A DNA stretch of 53,805 nucleotides from an uncultured Acholeplasmatales bacterium (GCA_927433595.1 CAKMJY010000010.1:1-53805), one strand, 5' to 3'. Counted from the first letter of the stretch, positions 17,385 to 25,737 are shown. Notes: generated by a model not told the origin, from the letters alone. Numbers and translations: made by a program.

Positions 17385-19058
17385 TTAAATCTCCGTCGCG
17401 ATGATGACCGGTATGGTAATCGGGCTACGCTTCGTTTCTTTATATAAGAATTTATTGATGTCTTCACGAACACTACCTTTAAGTTCGTTCCAATTGATGT
17501 ATTTACCTTTTAAGTGTTTATCCGCTGCGTTGATGAATACTTCTTTTACTTTTTGTAAGAGTTCTTCTGATTCTTTTACATAGACAAACCCTTTGGTTAC
17601 GATTTCAATGTCACCTAAAATGCGTTTTGATCTTGGGTTAATGTTTGCGATGATTAATAATACACCATCTTCACTCAACAATTCTCTATCATGAATGACG
17701 ATATCATTGACATCCCCAACGGCAGAGCCATCGATTAAAATGTCGCCACTGCGGTATTTAGATTTATGTAATACGGGTTGTCCATCCTTAAAGAATAGAC
17801 CATCACCGTTATCCATTAAGAATACATCTTCTTCTTGATAGCCCATGTCTTTGGCTAATTTCATTACCGCATATTGCATACGATATTCACCAATCACTGG
17901 CATGATGTATTTTGGCTTTAACATATTCATCATCATCTTGATTTCATCAGCTGATGCGTGAGATGCGGTTAATAAACGTTTATCTACGACATGGATTTTG
18001 GCATCCGTACGGTATAAAATATCCAATGTCTTCGCAGCCATTTTTTCAGTACCTGGGATTGGGGAAGCCACGACAATAACGGTATCGTTATCAGAGATAT
18101 GAATTAGTCTATCTGCTTTTTTACACATGCGCTGGAGCATGTAGAATGGTTCGTGACGGTTACCTGTAACTAAGGCAACAATATCATCGCCATCATTCTT
18201 GTTTTTATCATCGATGTATCTAAGTGCGGTTAAAGATTCTTTTGGAATATTTAAATAACTCATTTCGATTGCGATATCGACAATGCGTTGTGCTCTTCGA
18301 CCGATAATGGCAATCTTTTTATTATGCTTAATAGCAATATCGATGACGCGTTGAATCTTTAATAAATCTGATGAGAATAAAGAGACGACGATTCGACCTT
18401 TGGCATTTGAAATGGCCTCATTTAAGGTAAAATCTAATTCCTTAGAGATGGATCCATTCAGGACTAACCCTGACCCTAATGATTCGGTCATTAAACACAA
18501 TACTTTTTTCTCACTGATTTCATTGATTTTTCTAAAATCGGTTTGATATCTTGGATCAGCACTTTGGTCAAATGTGTAATCTGATGTATAGATGATTGAC
18601 CCATCTTGCGTATTGATGGCAACCCCAACCGACTCAGGAATTGAGTGGGTGGTGGTGAAAAAGTTCACTTTGACGTGATCAAATTTAATGATCGAATTTT
18701 GATTGATGACGTGCAGTTTCAATGTAGATAAATCATAGCCTTCTTCTTTTAAGTTGTCTTTGATCAATTCCATCGTAAAGTTGGTCGCGTATACAGGTAC
18801 ATTAATTTCTTTCAATATATGTGATAACGCACCGATATGGTCTTCATGCGCATGTGTCATGAAAAAACCTTTGATTTTTGGTAGGTGTTCTAATAACATT
18901 TTATAATCCGGAACGATTTCATCGACCCCGAATAGTTCAGATGTCGGGTACTTGATCCCTGCATCCAAGATAAATATTTGATTGTCGACATCGACACAAT
19001 ACATGTTTTTGCCGTTTTCCCCTAGACCACCTAGGGCGAATATTTTAATAAGACTCAT
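17385..19058 (-). CDS. rnj: ribonuclease J
   Basis: This 557-residue metallo-beta-lactamase/beta-CASP ribonuclease performs 5'-3' exonuclease and endonuclease steps of mRNA decay and rRNA maturation in Firmicutes and mollicutes. The N-terminal domain has the zinc motif HAHEDH (residues 69-74) and a later YTSDYTFDQ segment. The beta-CASP part and a C-terminal domain complete the normal family length of about 555. The start has AGGAGTG seven bases upstream. It is the only RNase J paralogue in the window. A promoter lies directly upstream, in the divergent region shared with recU. Confidence 0.93.
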   Translation of the reverse strand: MSLIKIFALGGLGENGKNMYCVDVDNQIFILDAGIKYPTSELFGVDEIVPDYKMLLEHLPKIKGFFMTHAHEDHIGALSHILKEINVPVYATNFTMELIKDNLKEEGYDLSTLKLHVINQNSIIKFDHVKVNFFTTTHSIPESVGVAINTQDGSIIYTSDYTFDQSADPRYQTDFRKINEISEKKVLCLMTESLGSGLVLNGSISKELDFTLNEAISNAKGRIVVSLFSSDLLKIQRVIDIAIKHNKKIAIIGRRAQRIVDIAIEMSYLNIPKESLTALRYIDDKNKNDGDDIVALVTGNRHEPFYMLQRMCKKADRLIHISDNDTVIVVASPIPGTEKMAAKTLDILYRTDAKIHVVDKRLLTASHASADEIKMMMNMLKPKYIMPVIGEYRMQYAVMKLAKDMGYQEEDVFLMDNGDGLFFKDGQPVLHKSKYRSGDILIDGSAVGDVNDIVIHDRELLSEDGVLLIIANINPRSKRILGDIEIVTKGFVYVKESEELLQKVKEVFINAADKHLKGKYINWNELKGSVREDINKFLYKETKRSPITIPVIIATEI

Positions 19059-19104
19059 TTTATGACACTCCTTTATTACTTGAATCGTAGTTAAACTTTA
19101 ACTC

Positions 19105-19134
19105 ATTATACCATGCTTTTTCACGCATAAACAA
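19105..19134 (-). promoter_or_regulatory. promoter of the RNase J operon
   Basis: On the minus strand TTGTTT and TATAAT are spaced by 18 bases, with TG at the extended -10 position. It lies in the 173-base divergent region between rnj and recU. The spacer contains a small ATGC...GCAT dyad. Confidence 0.6.
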
Positions 19135-19231
19135 GTTAATTACACCTTATCTTCATTCTCGTTTTCTTTTTTCTGTCTGCTTTTTAAAGTAATTCACGTT
19201 TACCTATGATATCATTATTTTAGGTGATCTT

Positions 19232-19834
19232 ATGAACTATAACTATCCAAACGGCAAAAAACCACAACAAAAATCCATTAACCGAGCAAACCTCGGGATG
19301 ACGTTAGAATCCGATATCGAAGTAACCAATCAATACTACTTAGAAAAAGGAATCGCAGTCATATATAAAAAACCGACACCCGTTCAAGTGGTGTCGGTCA
19401 GTTATCCTGCAAGAAATAAAGCCAAAATCACAGAGGCGTATTATAAAACACCTTCAACCACCGATTTTAACGGTATTTACCGCGGATTTTATATTGATTT
19501 TGATGCGAAAGAAACCAAATCCAAAACATCCATTCCGCTTAAAAACATTCATGAACACCAAATCGAACACCTTAAACGCATCACAGATGCGGGTGGCATA
19601 GGGTTTTTGATTGTCTATTTTCAAGCGTATGGTGAGTACTACTACCTACCATTTGACGTCCTTTATGATCATTATCAGGATAGTTTAAAAGATGGTCGAA
19701 AATCAATTGCATACGATACCTTTAAACAAGAAGCCTTTTTGGTTAAATTTGGTTTTAACCCAAGATTAGACTATTTAAAAGTCATCGATGAATACGTTAT
19801 ACCTGGTTTACTAAAAGCACGCGCTTGTAGATAG
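19232..19834 (+). CDS. recU: Holliday junction resolvase RecU
   Basis: This 200-residue RecU-family nuclease resolves Holliday junctions during recombinational repair and chromosome segregation. The family core is clear: TTDFNGIYRGFYIDFDAKET with catalytic acidic residues and a Lys, followed by HEHQIEHLKRI and the C-terminal FKQEAFLVKFGFNPRLDYL. The start ATG has AGGTG seven bases upstream. It is transcribed alone, divergent from rnj, and its last 38 bases overlap the convergent thiT gene. In Bacillus it pairs with a penicillin-binding protein gene, which is absent here, as expected for a wall-less cell. Confidence 0.93.
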   Translation: MNYNYPNGKKPQQKSINRANLGMTLESDIEVTNQYYLEKGIAVIYKKPTPVQVVSVSYPARNKAKITEAYYKTPSTTDFNGIYRGFYIDFDAKETKSKTSIPLKNIHEHQIEHLKRITDAGGIGFLIVYFQAYGEYYYLPFDVLYDHYQDSLKDGRKSIAYDTFKQEAFLVKFGFNPRLDYLKVIDEYVIPGLLKARACR

Positions 19835-20339
19835 TTAAGCCCGCCATTAAACATAGTGCGGCTGAACCTAACATATATGGTCCATTATAAAGAATGAATG
19901 AATAGATTAAGACATTATGATCGCCTGCATACTCTGCAAAGAACAACACGCCAGATAAACTATGCATGATGTATCTGGCAAATGAAGCCAATAACACTGC
20001 ATAAACAAAACTCATGACATCGCCCGAAAGGGCTTTTTTACTAAATAAGCCCCCTAAACCAAGTGCCACAAAGGCTAAACTGTAATCAAATACAAATGAG
20101 CCCCAGAAAAATGCATACCCGTCAATTAGGTAGTTCACAATCCCAAATACAAACCCTGCCATCATCCCATAGCCCATCCCGTGACGAATGGCGACAATAA
20201 TCACTGGTAGCATCGCAAGCGATACTGACCCACCAAATGGCATTTGTAAAAATGGGACCATTTTGGACAGTAGTTCAAAAACCACTGCAATCGAAACCAA
20301 GATAGCTGATTCCGTTAAACGAATTAAATCTTTTTGCAT
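19797..20339 (-). CDS. thiT: thiamine ECF transporter substrate-binding subunit ThiT
   Basis: This 180-residue membrane protein of the ThiT/YuaJ family binds thiamine for the ECF energy-coupling module encoded elsewhere. About six membrane helices are visible. Family-like segments are RLTESAILVSIAVVFELLSKMVP at the start, PFGGSVSLAMLPVIIVAIRHG, and AFFWGSFVFDYSLAF, which lies near the thiamine site. The identity is strongly supported by a TPP riboswitch in its leader. The gene is a single transcription unit with RBS AGGAGG. Its 3' end overlaps recU convergently by 38 bases. Confidence 0.93.
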   Translation of the reverse strand: MQKDLIRLTESAILVSIAVVFELLSKMVPFLQMPFGGSVSLAMLPVIIVAIRHGMGYGMMAGFVFGIVNYLIDGYAFFWGSFVFDYSLAFVALGLGGLFSKKALSGDVMSFVYAVLLASFARYIMHSLSGVLFFAEYAGDHNVLIYSFILYNGPYMLGSAALCLMAGLTIYKRVLLVNQV

Positions 20340-20352
20340 GATAGCCTCCTAG

Positions 20353-20386
20353 AAAAATAAAAAAATTTCTTCTGGAGCCAAAAGAA
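20353..20386 (-). terminator. riboswitch-controlled terminator of thiT
   Basis: On the minus strand TTCTTTTGG...CCAGAAGAA forms a hairpin of about 7-9 bp with one G-U pair, followed by ATTTTTTTATTTTT. It lies between the TPP aptamer and the thiT ribosome-binding site, so thiamine pyrophosphate would cause premature termination. Confidence 0.75.
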
Positions 20387-20399
20387 ATCATAGTATGGT

Positions 20400-20482
20400 G
20401 ACTATTCCTCCGCTGGCATAATCCAGATCAGGTAATTCGGGTCGATATAAATCCTCTCAGCCAAATGGCTCCCCGTAGTACA
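20400..20482 (-). ncRNA. TPP riboswitch (THI element)
   Basis: On the minus strand the aptamer shows the hallmark elements: GGGGAGCC, GGCTGAGAGGA, GACCC, ACCTGATCTGGATTATGCCAGCG and the closing GGAGGAATAGT. It heads the thiT transcript and is followed by a terminator hairpin, so it acts by transcription attenuation. Confidence 0.95.
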
Positions 20483-20532
20483 ATCCTAGTTTATCATAAA
20501 ACCCAATAAATACAAGCAAAAAGAAAACAGGT

Positions 20533-21240
20533 CTAGAGCCTGCTTTCGTAATCTGCTGAATAAATTTGTAGTAACTTATATTTCTGGCTACTGACTTTAC
20601 GTTGATCAAATGCAAATCCTTCCACAGACTTCCATATAAATACCCATGAGAAGATTGTAAAAATTTCTTGGACCATGAAGATATTCAAATAACGATCGGA
20701 TAGTAAAATAGCAATCGCCATCGCAGCTAGCCCAAAAATAACCATAAAAGTACTGATGACTTGAACCTGTTTTAACTGAATGGTTAAGTCGTTGATACGC
20801 TTGATTAGACTTCTTTCAACCATGAGTTCAATGGTTTTAAGCAAATCGGCTTCTACTTTTTGGTTTGGGAAAGTGACGTTGATTAAGAGTGGCTTATATA
20901 GAGGCACATATTTCGCATTTTCCTCTAAGTGGTTCATGATTTCTTGGCTAATGCGTTTTCTCGATAACATCGTAAATTTTTGATAGATATCTTGTTCACT
21001 GGCTAGTTCTAAGTCAATTATCGCATATTCTTCATCTTCATCGTACTCTTCATATTTGATTTGAAGGACTTCTTTGTCCGCTTCTTTAAATTTTGATAAT
21101 TGCTGTTCTAATTGTTTTTCTTTTGCCTTTTCAGCTTCTTTAGGCGGGATGACTTTTTTTTCTTCCATGTGTTTTGCAGGGTTGATGTTACCCGACCTCC
21201 TATACACTATCATTCTACTAGAAAATGCCTTTAAATACAA
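20533..21240 (-). CDS. hypothetical protein, charged N-terminus and C-terminal membrane hairpin
   Basis: Up to 235 residues and not recognised. The N-terminal part is highly charged (KEAEKAKEKQLEQQLSKFKEADKE) and probably coiled coil. A globular middle contains LLINVTFPNQKVEADLLKTIELMVERS. Two membrane segments (VISTFMVIFGLAAMAIAILL and FMVQEIFTIFSWVFIWKSV) and a cytoplasmic tail follow. The start is uncertain. The ORF track begins at MYLKAF, the first ATG before the charged region is MEEKKV (position 21168), and the best Shine-Dalgarno (AGGAGG) lies inside the upstream part, nine bases before an ATC codon. No operon partner is visible. Confidence 0.75.
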   Translation of the reverse strand: MYLKAFSSRMIVYRRSGNINPAKHMEEKKVIPPKEAEKAKEKQLEQQLSKFKEADKEVLQIKYEEYDEDEEYAIIDLELASEQDIYQKFTMLSRKRISQEIMNHLEENAKYVPLYKPLLINVTFPNQKVEADLLKTIELMVERSLIKRINDLTIQLKQVQVISTFMVIFGLAAMAIAILLSDRYLNIFMVQEIFTIFSWVFIWKSVEGFAFDQRKVSSQKYKLLQIYSADYESRL

Positions 21241-21307
21241 GTAACGCGGTTATCTTTATGTTTACGTATTTTTTATTTTTAAGAAAACGATACCCTTCAA
21301 AAATAAA

Positions 21308-21330
21308 ATCACATCCGCTATAGATGTGAT
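21308..21330 (-). terminator. terminator after the SDR gene
   Basis: ATCACATC and GATGTGAT form an 8-bp stem with a 7-nt loop. On the minus strand TTTTATTTTTG follows. It lies 17 bases after the SDR stop. Confidence 0.75.
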
Positions 21331-21346
21331 CTTTGTTGTTCATGAT

Positions 21347-22108
21347 TTATTTTGCACGTTTTCTTTTTTGACCCATACCAGCAAATCTAAGTGATAATGC
21401 GGTTGGGAAAACTTTGAGTAATAGATGTGCCAATTTTTCTTTAAATCCAGGAATGATAATGACTTTTTTCGAGTCAAGTGCCAGTCTTGCTGCTGCATCT
21501 GGATGCTTTTTATAATGCATTGGATTTGTGCCAGCATTTTTGAAGAAATCTGTCTTTAAAGGACCTGGACATAATGCCTGTATGATGACATTTGAATCTT
21601 CTTTTTTGGCTTCATATGCCACTGCTCTCGTTAAACTATTCACATATGCTTTGGTTGCATAATAGGTAGAGGCATAAGGACCAGGTACGAATCCTGCTAG
21701 TGAACTAACATTGATGATGCGACCTTTGCCATTGATTTTGAACACCTGATAAAAATGTTTTAATAATTCATGGAGTGCTTTGATATTTAAATCAATCATG
21801 TTTAATTCTTTATCGAGTGGTGATAACGAAAATGCATCGTTATGACCAAAACCTGCATTATTGATCAGAATTTCAACGTCATAAGGCGTGACAAACTCAA
21901 TGAATTTATGCAAGAACACACGATTCGATAAATCACCCACATAGATTTGTACTTTAACTTTATATTTAGCCTGAATCTCTTTTTGGGCTGCTGCTAGATG
22001 TTCTAGACTTCTTGAGACTAACACCAAGTCATACCCTTGATCTGCTAATAAATTTGAAAACGATCTGCCAAGACCGGTTGCGCCACCTGTGATGATGGCA
22101 TAACTCAT
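21347..22108 (-). CDS. short-chain dehydrogenase/reductase
   Basis: This 253-residue classical SDR oxidoreductase has a Rossmann N-terminus with TGGATGLGRSF (a variant of TGxxxGxG) and an NNAGFGHND segment. The catalytic Ser is in INVSSLAGF and the YxxxK motif in YYATKAYVNSL, giving the usual Ser-Tyr-Lys set. The Arg near the end of strand 2 (VSRS) suggests NADP preference. The substrate is unknown; DltE/YqjQ-like family members act on diverse carbonyl compounds. Its start overlaps the end of the pyrimidine-nucleoside phosphorylase gene by 4 bases (ATGA), so it is the second gene of that operon. Confidence 0.92.
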   Translation of the reverse strand: MSYAIITGGATGLGRSFSNLLADQGYDLVLVSRSLEHLAAAQKEIQAKYKVKVQIYVGDLSNRVFLHKFIEFVTPYDVEILINNAGFGHNDAFSLSPLDKELNMIDLNIKALHELLKHFYQVFKINGKGRIINVSSLAGFVPGPYASTYYATKAYVNSLTRAVAYEAKKEDSNVIIQALCPGPLKTDFFKNAGTNPMHYKKHPDAAARLALDSKKVIIIPGFKEKLAHLLLKVFPTALSLRFAGMGQKRKRAK

Positions 22109-23400
22109 AGAATCACGCCTTCAATTAATGTGACATGGTTTTGTTTTTCTCCGATTTTGATGGCAGCTTTTAATGTGTTTGTGGCATCTTCTAATCCTTT
22201 GTCATTTGCGTGAATATATAAAATGGTATCACCAACTTGGACGTAATCACCAATCTTCTTATTAAATACTAAACCAACGGCTGGATCGATTAAGCCATCT
22301 ACTGTTTCTCTACCTGCGCCTAAATAAGCCGCAGCTAAGCCAACATCAATGGTGGTCATGGATTCGATATAACCAGCTTTTTCTGCTTTTAGTGGGATAA
22401 TATGTTTCGCTTTTTCAAATTTTTCTGGATGATGGATATAAGATGTATCGCCACCTTGGGCTTCTGCCAATTCAACCAGTTTATTGAAAGCCTCGCCATT
22501 TGCAATCTTTTCTTTTAACATTACCAATGCCTCAGATTTTGAAGCAATGCCTGCATCTTCCAGTAGATAAGACCCAATTTCTAGCACGACTGTTTCTAAG
22601 TCTTTTGGTCCATTGCCTTTTAACGTTTCAATGGCTTCGATGACTTCTAAACTGTTACCCACACCAAGTCCAAGTGGTTCATCCATATTGGTTAGGATGG
22701 CTTTTACACTTCTACCGGATAATTTACCGATTTGAACCATCAAAGTAGCTAGTTTTTTCGCTTCTTCTAAATCGGACATGAATGCCCCATTACCAACCTT
22801 AACGTCTAAACAGATGGCATCTGCGCCAGATGCCAATTTCTTTGACATGATGGAGGATGCAATCAGTGGGATGGATGGCACGGTTGCTGTCACATCTCTT
22901 AACGCATACATTTTTTTATCAGCTGGGGTAATATTCTTAGATTGCCCAATTACGGATAAACCAATGCGATTGACTTGATCTTTAAATGCTTGTTCATCTA
23001 AGACAATATTATAGCCAGGAATGGCTTCTAATTTATCTAAGGTACCACCTGTATGGCCTAAACCTCTACCGCTCATTTTCGCAAACTTTGCGCCACATGC
23101 AGCGACCAATGGCCCTAACACCAATGTGACTTTATCGCCAACACCACCAGTGGAGTGTTTATCCACTTTAATGCCTTTGATGTCACTTAAATCAAATGTG
23201 TCACCGGATGTCATCATCGCTAATGCTAAGTCAGTAGACTCTTGGTCTGTCATCCCATTAAAATAGACTGCCATTAAGAAAGCACTCATTTGATAATCCG
23301 GAATATTGCCACTGGTATAGTCTTTAATGATAAAATCTATCTCAGCTTTTGACAACGCTTGGTTGTCACGTTTTTTTGTAATTAAATCTAACATTCTCAT
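22105..23400 (-). CDS. pdp: pyrimidine-nucleoside phosphorylase
   Basis: This 431-residue enzyme of the thymidine/pyrimidine-nucleoside phosphorylase family splits uridine, thymidine or deoxyuridine with phosphate. Visible motifs are KHSTGGVGDKVTLVLGPLVA (phosphate and nucleoside site), KMSGRGLGHTGGTLDKLEAI (the family signature) and the C-terminal lid domain with AAYLGAGRETVDG. Length is typical. GAGGTG precedes the ATG by eight bases. Together with deoC and deoD elsewhere in the window it supplies a nucleoside-salvage route to sugar phosphates. It heads a two-gene operon with the SDR. Confidence 0.94.
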   Translation of the reverse strand: MRMLDLITKKRDNQALSKAEIDFIIKDYTSGNIPDYQMSAFLMAVYFNGMTDQESTDLALAMMTSGDTFDLSDIKGIKVDKHSTGGVGDKVTLVLGPLVAACGAKFAKMSGRGLGHTGGTLDKLEAIPGYNIVLDEQAFKDQVNRIGLSVIGQSKNITPADKKMYALRDVTATVPSIPLIASSIMSKKLASGADAICLDVKVGNGAFMSDLEEAKKLATLMVQIGKLSGRSVKAILTNMDEPLGLGVGNSLEVIEAIETLKGNGPKDLETVVLEIGSYLLEDAGIASKSEALVMLKEKIANGEAFNKLVELAEAQGGDTSYIHHPEKFEKAKHIIPLKAEKAGYIESMTTIDVGLAAAYLGAGRETVDGLIDPAVGLVFNKKIGDYVQVGDTILYIHANDKGLEDATNTLKAAIKIGEKQNHVTLIEGVIL

Positions 23401-23422
23401 CGTATTTACACCTCGTAAAATT

Positions 23423-23468
23423 ATTATAACATACTTTTATAAGGTTACGATTTAGATTATGTTATAAT
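23423..23468. promoter_or_regulatory. divergent extended -10 promoters (pdp and phosphatase)
   Basis: The divergent gap holds TGTTATAAT on each strand (minus -10 at 23423-23428, plus -10 at 23463-23468). Both have an extended TGn and weak -35 regions. They would drive pdp leftwards and the histidine phosphatase rightwards. Confidence 0.55.
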
Positions 23469-23487
23469 ACTCAAGGGAGTGATTTAA

Positions 23488-24063
23488 TTGAAAATATATG
23501 CAGTGAGACATGGTCAAACCGACTACAATCAAAAACGCCTGGTTCAAGGCTTTATGGACAATCCACTAAATGATGAAGGCATCAATCAAGCCATTCGTAT
23601 GGGGCACTATCTTAAAAAGCGTGCTTATCCAATCAACCACATCATCACATCACCACTGATTCGAGCACTTAAAACTGCATCGATCATCAAAGATTTGGCA
23701 TATCCGCAGTTACAAATAGAGTTAGCACCAAGCTTTATAGAACGTGATTTTGGCTTCTTTGAAGGAAAATCCGTTGATGAGACCATTAAAGTGATATCAC
23801 AGTTTGGATTTACACATGACAACTACGAAGATAATGACGTCTTTTTAAAACGAATTGCTGAAGGCTTGACTGATTTATATCAAAAACAGCCTAACAATCA
23901 CGTTTTATTAACCGCACATTCACATACCATTAAAGCATTACTCATCCTAGCAGATCCAAATACTTATCATTTTATGACGTTTTTGAACAATGCTAGCCTT
24001 TGTGTATTTGATTACGATGGCAAAACATTATCTGTAGATGAATTTAATGTCGAAGCCGAATAA
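23488..24063 (+). CDS. histidine phosphatase family protein (phosphoglycerate mutase-like)
   Basis: This 191-residue member of the histidine phosphatase superfamily has the phosphorylated-His motif AVRHGQTDYN near the N-terminus, a second-site ITSPLIRALKTA, an acid segment FIERDFGFFEG, and the C-terminal LLTAHSHTIKAL with the second catalytic His. The length is too short for a cofactor-dependent glycolytic mutase and fits the GpmB/PhoE/CobC-like group with unknown small phosphoesters as substrates. The start is TTG with AGGGAG upstream; no ATG fits better. It is a single-gene unit ending at a terminator. Confidence 0.88.
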   Translation: MKIYAVRHGQTDYNQKRLVQGFMDNPLNDEGINQAIRMGHYLKKRAYPINHIITSPLIRALKTASIIKDLAYPQLQIELAPSFIERDFGFFEGKSVDETIKVISQFGFTHDNYEDNDVFLKRIAEGLTDLYQKQPNNHVLLTAHSHTIKALLILADPNTYHFMTFLNNASLCVFDYDGKTLSVDEFNVEAE

Positions 24064-24074
24064 ACCAGTAAAAT

Positions 24075-24100
24075 ATAAACCATTTGGTTTATTTTTTTTT
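24075..24100 (+). terminator. terminator of the histidine phosphatase gene
   Basis: ATAAACC and GGTTTAT form a 7-bp stem with loop ATTT, followed directly by nine T residues. Confidence 0.8.
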
Positions 24101-24129
24101 AACTTTTTGAAAAAAGACCATGTCTTTAT

Positions 24130-24170
24130 ATGCAAACGGCTTGGCATATGAAAAAATCATGTGATACAAT
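24130..24170 (+). promoter_or_regulatory. NQR operon promoter with overlapping dyad
   Basis: TTGGCA and TACAAT are spaced by 18 bases, with TG at the extended -10 position. The imperfect palindrome ATGCAAACGGCTTGGCAT (24130-24147) covers the -35 and is a likely operator. A further small hairpin (TTTGAG...CTCAAA) lies in the leader before the first gene. Confidence 0.6.
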
Positions 24171-24227
24171 ACACCTAAACAATATACTTTGAGATACTAA
24201 TTAACTCAAAAGAAAGCGGTGAACTAG

Positions 24228-25145
24228 ATGAATCAAACACAAACGTCTAAACATTTAGATGTTTTATCTAAGCGCAATTTACTGATTTTTGCTTCTGCAT
24301 TGGTCATTTTATTGTGTGCATCGATCGTAATCTTTGGCATACATAGCCTATGGATTGCTTTGGTTGCGACGCTATCAAGCGGTTTAGTCGAGTTCCTTTT
24401 TGCTAAAACCAGAAAAAAGAACTTAGACTTTAGCTTGATCATTACACCACTCATTTTTACCCTAACCATGCCACCAACGGTGCCATTATGGGTAGTCATG
24501 ATTGGGGCTTCATTTGGGACATTCTTCGCAAAATCACTGTTTGGTGGTTTAGGGAAGAATATTTTTAACCCAGCCATGGTTGGTTATATTTTCGTAACCA
24601 TATCATTCCCAAAATATTTAAATACACAGTGGCTAAACCCAGTGACCGATACCATTGGCAGCGCCACACCACTCATCCAGTTAAATGGTGGGTCATTAAC
24701 CTTAACGAATATGCAATTGCTGATGGGGAATGTCCCTGGTTCACTAGGGGAAACATTTAGATTAGGCATCATCATCTTAGGATTAGTATTGATTCTACTG
24801 AAGATCGTTGACTGGCGCATTCCACTTGCACTGCTATCAACCGTATTCCTAGGCAATCTCATTGGTGGTTTCTTTAACGACACCTACTTTAGAGACCCAG
24901 TAACCTCAATGCTAGTTGGTAGCTTATTATTCGGTGCCTTCTTCGTTGCTTCTGACCCAGTCACAGCACCTGAAAAAGGATTATCCAAAGTGCTATATGG
25001 CATTGGTATAGGTGCTATTATCATGATCATTCGTGGTAACCCTGGTGCTTACCCAGCTGGTATGGCATTTGCGGTTGTCATCATGAATGCAGTTGGACCA
25101 CTAATTGACAGTTTGTTTGAAAAGAAAGTCGAGGTAACGTCATGA
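24228..25145 (+). CDS. nqrB: NqrB/RnfD-type membrane subunit
   Basis: This 305-residue polytopic subunit belongs to an ion-translocating NADH oxidoreductase of the NQR/RNF superfamily. It shows FGGLGKNIFNPAMVGY and a GSATPLIQL segment whose Thr147 is the expected site of covalent FMN attachment. Later helices include the conserved AFFVASDPVTAPEK. It is shorter than Vibrio NqrB (about 410), mainly at the N-terminus, and closer to RnfD in length; the partner subunits, however, are NqrD/E/F-like. It is first in a five-gene operon, with its stop overlapping the next start by 4 bases. The flavin transferase ApbE needed for FMN loading is not in the window. Confidence 0.85.
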   Translation: MNQTQTSKHLDVLSKRNLLIFASALVILLCASIVIFGIHSLWIALVATLSSGLVEFLFAKTRKKNLDFSLIITPLIFTLTMPPTVPLWVVMIGASFGTFFAKSLFGGLGKNIFNPAMVGYIFVTISFPKYLNTQWLNPVTDTIGSATPLIQLNGGSLTLTNMQLLMGNVPGSLGETFRLGIIILGLVLILLKIVDWRIPLALLSTVFLGNLIGGFFNDTYFRDPVTSMLVGSLLFGAFFVASDPVTAPEKGLSKVLYGIGIGAIIMIIRGNPGAYPAGMAFAVVIMNAVGPLIDSLFEKKVEVTS

Positions 25146-25735
25146 AACAATACATTAAAATGATGTTGTTTGTGATTCTATTAGGTACCATTGTGTCTGG
25201 CTTATTAGTCGGTATGGATATGTTTACCAAAGATCGTATCGCTAGAAACCAAGAAGCATTGGTTAAATCATCTATTTTGGATGCTTACAATATCGGCTAT
25301 AACTTTAATACTATCTTCGATGTATTTGAAGACAATGTCACTGAAGTCATCGTAGATAATCAAACATTTTACATTGACAATGAAACCAATCAAGTATCTT
25401 ATATCTTTGAAGGTTCTGGTGTATGGGGGCCAATTAAGGCCATCATGACATTAGAATCCGATTTTAAAACCATCGTTGGGATCACCATTTTAGAACAGGA
25501 AGAAACACCTGGTCTTGGTGGGGTATTAGCTGAAAAGCCATACTTAGATACATATGTTGGTACTATCTTGGCAGAAAGCTCACCTTATATCATCATCAGA
25601 CATGGTAGTGGTGAAAACCTCGATAATGAAGTAGATGCCATTACAGGTGGTACAAGAACCAGTGAAGCATTTATGAAAATGGTAAATGAAACCTATCCAG
25701 TTTTCAAAGCTTTATGGGAAAGTAGGGGTGCTTAA
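25142..25735 (+). CDS. nqrC: NqrC/RnfG-type FMN-binding subunit
   Basis: This 197-residue subunit has one N-terminal membrane helix (MLFVILLGTIVSGLLVGMDMF) and a surface FMN-binding domain. EQEETPGLGG is a family hallmark. DAITGGTRTS near the C-terminus is the flavinylation motif; Thr171 is the predicted FMN-linked residue. The usual (S/T)GAT is changed to TGGT, which may affect recognition by ApbE. Length is RnfG-like. Its gene overlaps nqrB by ATGA and ends two bases before nqrD. Confidence 0.85.
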   Translation: MKQYIKMMLFVILLGTIVSGLLVGMDMFTKDRIARNQEALVKSSILDAYNIGYNFNTIFDVFEDNVTEVIVDNQTFYIDNETNQVSYIFEGSGVWGPIKAIMTLESDFKTIVGITILEQEETPGLGGVLAEKPYLDTYVGTILAESSPYIIIRHGSGENLDNEVDAITGGTRTSEAFMKMVNETYPVFKALWESRGA

Positions 25736-25737
25736 CG

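Noticed and set aside
20400-20482. Reading the THI element region as a small coding gene
   Set aside because: The sequence matches TPP aptamer elements and has no ORF of useful length.
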